Below, piece after piece: positions 1 through 7,100 of a DNA stretch of 13,491 nt. Positions within the stretch are counted from its first letter, which is position 1. Every line of letters begins with the position of its first letter. Origin of the DNA: Clostridiales bacterium UBA4717 (GTDB lineage: Bacteria; Bacillota; Clostridia; Oscillospirales; CAG-272); the NCBI GenBank assembly GCA_002404395.1, contig DHJP01000198.1, positions 1-13,491 on the forward strand, written 5' to 3'. The translations under genes and the position numbers were made by a program. The notes under the pieces are model-generated. The model was not told where the DNA came from. It searched no databases and saw only the letters and a program-made list of their open reading frames with translations.

Positions 1-246
1 CCGAACAGCGAGATCATGATCCACCAGCCGCTCGGCGGAACGCAGGGTCAGGCTTCCGATATCCTTATTGCCGCAGAGCATATGAGACGGACCAAAGAAC
101 GCCTTAACAATATCCTTTCTCAGAATACCGGCAAACCCGTTGACGTTATCGCCGCAGATACCGACCGCGACAATTGGCTCACAGCCGAAGCGGCAAAGGA
201 ATACGGACTTATCGACAAAGTTGTAGCCGACCGCAATTCGCTTTGA
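1..246 (+). CDS. clpP: ATP-dependent Clp protease proteolytic subunit ClpP (C-terminal part)
   Basis: This is the last 81 codons of ClpP, the serine peptidase that forms a double-heptamer chamber and degrades proteins unfolded by ClpX or ClpC in the cytoplasm. The gene runs in from before the window; the frame is open from base 1. The fragment starts just before the conserved MIHQPLGG segment, whose His (8th visible residue) is the catalytic histidine, and contains the TDRDN segment, whose second Asp (57th visible residue) lies 49 residues further on, the spacing of the catalytic His-Asp pair in E. coli ClpP. The nucleophilic Ser lies upstream and is not visible. The YGLIDKV ending is typical of the family. 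clpX follows 41 bases later on the same strand, so the two are probably one operon. Identity is essentially certain. Confidence 0.97.
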   Translation, partial: PNSEIMIHQPLGGTQGQASDILIAAEHMRRTKERLNNILSQNTGKPVDVIAADTDRDNWLTAEAAKEYGLIDKVVADRNSL

Positions 247-287
247 GAAACCACACCCCTACCGCATAGAAAGGCTGAAAAACAAAG

Positions 288-1574
288 ATGGCTGATAAAT
301 ATTCAAACGGCAAAAGGAACTTCTGCGCTTTTTGCGGCAGAAGCGAGGAGCAGACTGCATTACTTATTCCTTCGCCGACCGGTGTATGCATCTGCGACAG
401 ATGCGTCGATGCGTGTTATGATCTGATCGCCGAGGCGGAAGATGAAGCGCTTGTCGCCGATAACGGCGAGCTGACGCTTGAAACGCTTCCGAAGCCGCAC
501 AAGATCAAAGAAACGCTTGACGAGTATGTGATCGGGCAGGACGCCGCGAAGCGTGCGCTTGCAGTCGCAGTGTACAACCATTATAAACGTATCCTGCAGC
601 TTGACCGTAAGCATCATAAGAAAAAATCCGATCAGGACGGTGAGAGCGAGAACGATAAAGTCGAGATCCAGAAGAGCAATGTCCTCTTGTTAGGTCCGAC
701 CGGTGTAGGTAAAACTTATCTTGCACAAACGCTTGCCAAAACGCTTAAGGTGCCTTTTGCGATCGCGGATGCGACCACGCTCACCGAGGCGGGATATGTC
801 GGCGAGGATGTCGAAAATATACTGTTAAGACTGATCCAGGCGGCGGATTATGATATCGAACGTGCCGAGATGGGTATAATTTATATCGACGAGATAGATA
901 AGATATCGCGCCGCAGTGAAAACCGTTCGATCACGCGCGACGTGTCGGGCGAGGGCGTCCAGCAGGCGCTTCTGAAAATTCTTGAGGGCACGATCTCAAA
1001 CGTGCCTCCGCAGGGCGGCAGAAAGCATCCGAACCAGGAATTTATTCAGATAAATACCGAAAACATACTCTTTATCTGCGGCGGCGCATTCGATAAGATA
1101 GACGAGCTGATAGACCGCAGAATGGGCGCGCAGACCGCCGGCTTTATGGGCGAGATCAAGCAGAAAAAGGACAAGCTCTCACACGGTATATATAAGGACG
1201 TTATCGCGCATGATATCGTAAAATACGGACTTATCCCCGAGTTAGTCGGCAGACTCCCGGTGATCGTTGCGCTTGATAACCTTGATGAAGAGGCGCTCGT
1301 GCGTATTCTCACCGAACCGAAAAATTCGCTTGTAAAGCAGTATAAAAAGCTGTTTTCCATGGATAACGTCGAGATCGACTTTGAGCCGGAGGCTTTACGT
1401 GAAATTGCCAAGCTTGCGATCGAACGTAACACCGGTGCGCGCGGACTGCGCGGTATTCTTGAAGAATATCTCGGAAGCATAATGTTTGATATCCCGTCCG
1501 AGCCTGATGTAAAACGCGTCGTCATTACGGCGGATTATATCAAAAAGCTTGCGCCGGTAACACTTGAAAAATAA
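288..1574 (+). CDS. clpX: ATP-dependent Clp protease ATP-binding subunit ClpX
   Basis: ClpX is the AAA+ unfoldase that recognises tagged substrates and threads them into ClpP. At 428 residues it has normal family length. An N-terminal C4 zinc finger uses C13, C16, C36 and C39. Walker A is GPTGVGKT (136-143) and Walker B is IIYIDE (197-202). The pore loop is GYVG (169-172) and the RKH loop is 245-247. The arginine finger lies in LVGRLP (R322) and sensor II in GARGLR (R385). The ClpP-docking tripeptide, usually [LIV]GF, reads AGF (284-286), a small departure. The start ATG is preceded by AAAGG at 270-274, a somewhat long spacing of 13 bases. It lies downstream of clpP and is followed by a strong hairpin terminator, so clpX appears to end its operon. 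Confidence 0.98.
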   Translation: MADKYSNGKRNFCAFCGRSEEQTALLIPSPTGVCICDRCVDACYDLIAEAEDEALVADNGELTLETLPKPHKIKETLDEYVIGQDAAKRALAVAVYNHYKRILQLDRKHHKKKSDQDGESENDKVEIQKSNVLLLGPTGVGKTYLAQTLAKTLKVPFAIADATTLTEAGYVGEDVENILLRLIQAADYDIERAEMGIIYIDEIDKISRRSENRSITRDVSGEGVQQALLKILEGTISNVPPQGGRKHPNQEFIQINTENILFICGGAFDKIDELIDRRMGAQTAGFMGEIKQKKDKLSHGIYKDVIAHDIVKYGLIPELVGRLPVIVALDNLDEEALVRILTEPKNSLVKQYKKLFSMDNVEIDFEPEALREIAKLAIERNTGARGLRGILEEYLGSIMFDIPSEPDVKRVVITADYIKKLAPVTLEK

Positions 1575-1604
1575 TAACATGTGATCTGCGGACAGCAGAT
1601 TGCA

Positions 1605-1651
1605 AAAAACTGCAAACCCGACCGAAAGGCTGCGTTTGCAGTTTTTGTTTT
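1605..1651. terminator. Intrinsic terminator between convergent clpX and oxidoreductase genes
   Basis: A perfect 13-bp stem pairs AAAAACTGCAAAC (1605-1617) with GTTTGCAGTTTTT (1634-1646) around a 16-base loop, followed by GTTTT. The A-run on the left arm becomes a T-run on the other strand, so it can also stop transcription arriving from the minus-strand oxidoreductase. A smaller 6-bp hairpin, ATCTGC/GCAGAT (1584-1600), sits just upstream. I see no gene in the rest of the spacer (1652-1767). Confidence 0.88.
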
Positions 1652-1767
1652 AAAAGCTTTGCCGATTTACCGCTATCCGAAAGCTTTGGCGCGCTGCGCG
1701 TTTGCCATTCGGCACTTTTCGGTGCGGATTCAGCGGCAGATCACGACCTGAGGACTGTTTTGGGTTT

Positions 1768-3030
1768 TCAGCCGAGGAAAGCGTCGGCTGAAAGCAAGCA
1801 TTTCCTTATCTTCTCAGTGTCGGCTTCGCGCGCCGCGACCTTTTGTTCGGTCAAGACCGCCGCAGCGGTCCCGGCTGCCTGTCCGACCGCCGCGCATATC
1901 GGCATTATCCTGATCGAAGCCTGCGCTTCGTGGTCGCACGAAATACAACGCCCCGCGACAAGCAGATTGTCCGAGTCCTTTGCCACTATGCTTGAGTAGG
2001 GGATCGTGTAAAATTCACCCGGCTTGAAGAAGTAGTGCGAGGTGCCGCTGCCGGTCGGATTGTGAATGTCGATATCGTAATTGCCGACAGCGATCGCGTC
2101 AGGAAATTTCACTGTGCGCACCAATTCGTCTCCGGTAAGACGATGCTCGCCTTTTACCATTCGGCTTTCTCTGACGCCGATCTGACTGCCGCTTGAAACG
2201 AGCTTCATGTCACGGCAGAAGTCAAAATTGTTGCGCAGCAGCTCAAAAAGTTCAAACATTTGCTTTCTGCCTTCGATCTCTGCCTTGCTGAGCGCAAACG
2301 GATCGGTCGGATCAAGTTTTATTACGCGCGTGGAGTTGAAGTGCGTGACGTTCGGATCAATAGTGGTGAAATAAAGCAAATCTTCGCGTTCGTTGCGCAA
2401 AAGCCCGGATTTCTTTTGCTCAGCATAGACTTTTTGCATCTCATCACGCCTTTCAAACAACAGCTTGGTCGGAACGCCGCTGACCCTGAAACAGAGCGTC
2501 ATCGGCTGACAGAGCCTGTCGGAGTCGCGTCCGAGCCAGAATTCGCATCCGGCGAGCGCGGCAAGGTTGGCGTCGCCCGTAGCGTCGATAAAGCAGTCGG
2601 CTTCAAAGGTGTACTTTCTGCCGAGTGAATACACACAAACGCCGTCGATCCGCCTGCCCGATTTATTCACATCGACTATCATACTGTCAAAGAGAACATC
2701 GCAGCCGCTTGCGGTAACAAGCTCATCAAGCACGAGCTTCAGACGGTCGGTAGAAAACAAATGCCTGCCTGTGCCGTCGAGCGCGTTAAGCTTCGCAACG
2801 ATCTCGGCGAATATACCGCGTACCAGATCAAGATCGGTTTTGTTACCGGAGTCATCGGTAACGGTGGTGTGATAACCCATGAACGGTAAAACCAGTGAGG
2901 AAACCGCTGCACCGCCGAGCGAGCCTTCTTTCTCAATAAGCAATGTGCGTTTTCCGAGTCTTGCCGCCGCAACTGCCGCGCATACTCCGGCAAATCCGCC
3001 GCCGGCAACTATAATGTCATATTTGTTCAT
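1768..3030 (-). CDS. FAD-dependent oxidoreductase (FAD_oxidored family)
   Basis: This is a 420-residue soluble flavoprotein of the broad family annotated as FAD-dependent oxidoreductase (PF12831-like). Residues 6-40 form the dinucleotide-binding fold, with GGGFAG at 10-15, E33 at the end of the second beta strand for the ribose, and GSLGG at 36-40. DATGD at 149-153 and the C-terminal segment NLLVAGR to AAVGQAAG (355-387) complete the FAD site. The IGVRESR segment (284-290) is typical of this family. No signal peptide or membrane segment is seen, so it should be cytoplasmic. GGAGG lies 6 bases before the ATG. It is divergent from the PocR-AraC regulator, with 214 bases between start codons. 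A weak minus-strand -10 (TATACT or TATTAT, around 3063-3071) overlaps the regulator's promoter region. Such proteins recur in polysaccharide-use loci, but their substrate is generally unknown. A sugar or cyclitol oxidation role here is only a guess. Confidence 0.85.
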   Translation of the reverse strand: MNKYDIIVAGGGFAGVCAAVAAARLGKRTLLIEKEGSLGGAAVSSLVLPFMGYHTTVTDDSGNKTDLDLVRGIFAEIVAKLNALDGTGRHLFSTDRLKLVLDELVTASGCDVLFDSMIVDVNKSGRRIDGVCVYSLGRKYTFEADCFIDATGDANLAALAGCEFWLGRDSDRLCQPMTLCFRVSGVPTKLLFERRDEMQKVYAEQKKSGLLRNEREDLLYFTTIDPNVTHFNSTRVIKLDPTDPFALSKAEIEGRKQMFELFELLRNNFDFCRDMKLVSSGSQIGVRESRMVKGEHRLTGDELVRTVKFPDAIAVGNYDIDIHNPTGSGTSHYFFKPGEFYTIPYSSIVAKDSDNLLVAGRCISCDHEAQASIRIMPICAAVGQAAGTAAAVLTEQKVAAREADTEKIRKCLLSADAFLG

Positions 3031-3089
3031 ATGAAACCTCCGCGTCTTTTATCTTTTTTTACAGTATAATACTAAATTTGCCGAAAGTC

Positions 3090-3118
3090 TTGAAAAAAAG
3101 ATACATCGGTTGTATAAT
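3090..3118 (+). promoter_or_regulatory. Sigma-70-type promoter of the PocR-AraC gene
   Basis: The -35 box is TTGAAA (3090-3095), followed by exactly 17 bases and a consensus -10 TATAAT (3113-3118). The predicted start near 3125 gives a leader of about 120 bases. It is the best promoter match in the window. Confidence 0.75.
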
Positions 3119-3142
3119 AATTACACTGTTTTCGGAGGTATG

Positions 3143-3232
3143 CGAGCGTGAAAGTGAGATATCAAAATTCACGCCGAACTTTGTACTGCCGATCGAAAAT
3201 TCACGTTCGTTTTTTGGGTCGGCTTCGCTGAC
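3143..3232 (+). promoter_or_regulatory. Structured 5' leader of the PocR-AraC gene (shared leader element, copy 1)
   Basis: CGAGCGTGAA (3143-3152) can pair with TTCACGTTCG (3200-3209), 10 bp with one G-U, directly before six Ts (3210-3215): a terminator-like form. The same left arm can instead pair as GCGTGAA (3146-3152) with TTCACGC (3168-3174), 7 bp around a 15-base loop, which excludes the first fold. Two bases after the T-run comes a 6-bp hairpin, GTCGGC (3218-3223) with GCTGAC (3227-3232) around TTC, with one G-U pair. GGAG and the start codon follow. The 19-mer at 3197-3215 recurs exactly in the rhamnosidase leader. I recognise no known riboswitch or T-box consensus in it. Whether it acts as RNA or as DNA operator is not decided by the sequence alone. 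Confidence 0.55.
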
Positions 3233-3244
3233 ATGGAGATTAGT

Positions 3245-4093
3245 ATGAAAAGAATGAGCGAGGTAATAAGGGCGCTTGAATACGGTCACAGTTTCGATAT
3301 CTGCGTATGGTGTCTGAATTCGGTCGCCGAATTGCTCGGACTTGAATTTACCGATCGTATTCATAACGGCAGCGCCTGTAATTTTATGAAAAGTCAAAGT
3401 CAGGCCGAAGGTCTGAAACGCTGTATCAGATGCCGTGAATATGCCGACCGCCGTACAATGAAACACGGCGCTTCATCCGGATATTGCACGTTCGGGCTTT
3501 TCAATGTAATGCACCCGATCTTTTACGGTGACAAATACATCGGCACGGTTTACATATCGAACCTTTTGCCCGAACAGGGGAGCGAACGGCTGATGAATGT
3601 CTGCGCAAAACACGGAATAAGCTTTGAGGAGCTTGCCCCGAAGCTTTCAAATTGCGAAAAGTTTAAGACCGCCGACACCGAAACGCTTATGAATATCGCG
3701 CGGATAGTTGCCGAATATGCCGCTCAGATCTACGAAAGAAACCTGAAAAAGCAAAGCAGTACCGCAAAACTGCCGAGCGCGGTATTACGGATGACGGAGT
3801 ATGCGCAGGATCCGTATTGCACGCTCAATCTTGCCGAAATTGCCGATATGCTCCATTTTAACGAAAAATATCTCGGCAGGCTGTTTAAAGAACAGATCGG
3901 CAAAAGCTTTGCGGCGTATCGGTGTGAGTTCCGATTGAAGAGCGCGGCGAATCTCCTGCAAAGTGCCGAACTTACGAATATTTCGGAGGTCGCGGTGTCG
4001 GTAGGTTTTGAGGAGCCGTCCTATTTTGACCGCCTCTTTAAAAACGCATACGGAGTCAGTCCCAAGGAATATCGCAAAAAATACAGTAAATAA
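3245..4093 (+). CDS. AraC-family transcriptional regulator with PocR-type sensor domain
   Basis: This is a cytoplasmic one-component regulator of 282 residues. Residues about 10-165 match the PocR sensory domain: the cysteine pattern C45, C60, C63 and C81 is followed by a GLFNVMHPIFYGDKYIGTVYIS-type strand region. Residues about 180-280 form the AraC double helix-turn-helix, with LAEIADMLHFNEKYLGRLFK as the first unit and SEVAVSVGFEEPSYFDRLFK followed by GVSPKEYR as the second. I chose ATG 3245 because GGAG lies 6 bases upstream. An in-frame ATG at 3233 would add four residues but has no ribosome site and falls right against the 3218-3232 leader hairpin. PocR domains are known from the activator of the propanediol genes, where 1,2-propanediol is the effector; the ligand here is inferred, not shown. 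It is divergent from the oxidoreductase and convergent with the rhamnosidase, either of which could be a target. Confidence 0.9.
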   Translation: MKRMSEVIRALEYGHSFDICVWCLNSVAELLGLEFTDRIHNGSACNFMKSQSQAEGLKRCIRCREYADRRTMKHGASSGYCTFGLFNVMHPIFYGDKYIGTVYISNLLPEQGSERLMNVCAKHGISFEELAPKLSNCEKFKTADTETLMNIARIVAEYAAQIYERNLKKQSSTAKLPSAVLRMTEYAQDPYCTLNLAEIADMLHFNEKYLGRLFKEQIGKSFAAYRCEFRLKSAANLLQSAELTNISEVAVSVGFEEPSYFDRLFKNAYGVSPKEYRKKYSK

Positions 4094-4124
4094 AAGTGAG
4101 AGCCGCACGGTAAGTGCGGCTCTC
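4088..4124 (-). terminator. Intrinsic terminator of the rhamnosidase gene
   Basis: A perfect 11-bp stem, GAGAGCCGCAC (4098-4108) with GTGCGGCTCTC (4114-4124), has a 5-base loop. Read on the minus strand it is followed by ACTTTTATTTA, so the U-rich tail serves the minus-strand gene ending at 4158. On the plus strand no T-run follows, so it would stop readthrough from the regulator only weakly. The U-rich tail overlaps the last codons of the regulator gene. Confidence 0.75.
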
Positions 4125-4157
4125 TGACAGAAAGGGGAGGGAGTATGCGAACTATAG

Positions 4158-7100
4158 TCAATATGCGATCGCACTTGCTTCGCTTGTGAAAAATGCAATG
4201 TATTTGACGTCAAAGTAGTCTCCGACGCTCATATCGGAGCCCACGGGAGTGTGAGGTCTGAACAGTAACTGCGACATTACACCGTTGAAATTTAACTCAT
4301 AGAAGCCCTTGCCGTCGGTACCGTCGGCTAAATAGTATCCTTCGCCGCCGTTGAAGCCGGCGGATTCCAGATCGTATATCACCGTCTGCCATTCTTCGTT
4401 GTATGTCATGTCCTTGATCGTTCCGACACCCCAAAGTCTGCCGCGTTCTTCGGGAAATACGTTTATCTCTGTTTTGGCGGCGCCTTTGATATTTGAGCGG
4501 TAGCAGATCTTCATGTATTTGGATTCAATAAGCGTAAATCCCTCGGGGAATACGCTTTCATCGAATTTTACAGTTGCACGGGTAGAGTCGTTTGAACTGC
4601 CGTTTTTGGTGACAGAGAACCGCACGTGTTCATCTGAAGCTTTAAAAGCATAGACCCCTGACACACCGTTTGTAAGCGACTTGCTTGTAAAGAACGCGTC
4701 GGGCTTCGGCGTGATCAGCTTTATGTATCCGTTTGCGACCTTTGGCGCGAGAGTATCGCCGAGTATGTCGGCGACCGAAGTTACCTCAAGCGAGACCCCG
4801 TATCTTCCGTTTGCGGCGCTTTCGGGCAAGCGTACGTTAATATACGCCAATATCCCCGTTTCCGCGCAGTTGGCGGATGCGTTTATCGAAATGTCGGCTC
4901 TGCCCAAAGAGAGCGCAGACGAAAATTCGGAATGATCGAACAGCTCGCCGTTATCAATGCCGACTATCTCGACCTCGGCGTCAGCCGTGACGGCGGCTGT
5001 GAGCTTTGCCGTTCCGGGATTTCGTGTAAGGTTTATCGGAATACGCGCGCTGTAATATCCGTCTGCCGCCGGCGATACCGTAATGCCCGCTTCGGTATTT
5101 TGTACTTCAAATTCTACGGTGGGGTCAAATTCATATACGTATTCATAGGCTTCGGCGTCCTCAAGCGAGTTGAAAAATCCGACATACATAATGTCAAAGT
5201 AATCGTCGGCGCCGAGCGTTGCACCGCCGTAGCCGTAAGGTTTGAGCGTCAGCCCCGCAAGAGTTGATGAAAGGTTCTTTTCGTAAAATTCGTCATACCA
5301 TTCGTCGCTGCCCTCGGCGGCGGAAATGCCGTCGGTGATATATGTGCCTTCGCCGGCGGAAAGCTTCATGGCTTTCAGATCGAATATAATGCTTTGCCAA
5401 TTGCCATCATATTTCATGCCCGCGAACATAGTGTGCTCGCCCCAAAGTCTTGCCGATCCGGTATGAACGTCAACTCCGAGCTGCTTTGATGCGGTGATGT
5501 TCGACCGGAAGCAGAGCTTGATAAATCTGCTTTGCACAGCGGAGAAATCGGTTCTGAAGCGCGTTTGATCAAATTCGGCAATTGCGCGGGTGCCGTCGCC
5601 GGCAACTCCGGTTCCGCTCGGGAAATATCGCAGATATGACGGATTTTTGCCTGAAGGAACACGCTTGACTTCAAGCTCGCTTCTGACGCGTCCCGTAATA
5701 TTATCGGCGTCAAATACCGCTGCGGGGGCGTGCGAGGTCAGTGTGAGAGCTGCGCGCGCGTTTTCGGTGTCGAGCATAAGCGCTTTTCCCTCGCGATCAT
5801 ATGCGGAAACAATTTCGATCTCCGCACTGTACCTGCCGCTCGGTAAGGTCTCCGGAATATGCAGAGCCGCCACCGCCAGACAACCGTCGGCATTCACACG
5901 GTCGTATGAGTTTGCTTTGTAGTTTATCTCATAATCGCTCGGCGAGTATTCGGTGCTTACTCCGCAGCGGGAGGGGAAGATATCACCGTTTGAATGACCG
6001 ACCGTTTCGATACCGTCGCTTACTTTAATTTTGAGATCAATTGCACCAAGCTCCGCGTTGCCTGAAAGCGTGATCGGAAGCGCGGCGTCATAATATCCGT
6101 TTTCCGCGTCGGCGATTGTATAGCCTGCGCTGATATCAGCTACGGTGATTTTAATTTTATCCGTCGTTTCAATCGGCGAGTATACAAAGTCCTCGGCGGC
6201 GGCGCGGTCCGAGAAGAATGCCGCGTAGGAGAGGTCAAAATATTCGCCCTCAAATAATGTTACATTATACGAATTATACGGTCTGAGTACAAGTCCTGTG
6301 AGCCTGCCGTCCAGATTGGCTTCAAAAAATGCCTTGTACCATTCGTCGCTCCATTCGACCGCATCAAAATCCGAACTGTAACTGCCGTCTCCGCCGTAAA
6401 GCTTGAGCGCGGAGAGATCGATAATCATATCGTGCCAATCAGAGTCGTAAGCAACTTCGCTCAGCTTGCAGTTTGCACCCCATAGGCGTGCGCCTGTCGG
6501 GGAAAGAATGTCGAACTTAAAGCTGCTGTCGGCGTTTTTGATGTTCGAACGATAGCCGAGTTTGAGATATCTGCTGTTTTTGGCGGAAAAATCACTCGGG
6601 AAAGCGTCCGCGTCAAAACGCATATCAATGCGGACATTGTCCGACGACGCGACGTCTTTTGAAACGGCGAAGCGTAAATACGGGAAATTATTGTCTCGCT
6701 TCATCTCCGAGGTGAAATACCGCTTATCCGCGTTGCTTGAAAGCTTTGACGCTTCAAGGAAGGCGTCTGGCGAATCGAATCCGCAAATTATTTTTCCGTT
6801 ATTTGACTTTGCGATCACTTTAGCTCCCGCAGCAGTTGCGGCTTTTATCGAGCTTGCGGAAACGACGCCGTCTGATGCGATATATGCAGGCACCTTGAGC
6901 TTCAGACTTAAAAGCGTGCCGACCGCCGAGGTGTTTTGATCCGAGTCAAAGCAGATACGCGGCGAGGCAGTGTTTTTACAGCTGCTGAGGTTTGCCGTAT
7001 CGTCGAATATGTCGCCGCCGACGCAATTTTCGGAAACGATCCCCTCCGGAAGCTCAAGCGTAAATTCCAGCTTTGCGATTCCGGGATTTTTCCTGAGTGC

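Noticed and set aside
1652..1767. Possible small gene between the clpX terminator and the oxidoreductase stop.
   Set aside because: No start with a ribosome site and no convincing frame; only short GC-rich inverted repeats of no clear role.
4131..4186. A strong ribosome-site-like AAAGGGGAGGGAG followed by ATG at 4145 on the plus strand.
   Set aside because: The reading frame is only 14 codons, lies antisense to the end of the rhamnosidase gene and has no promoter; most likely a chance purine tract.
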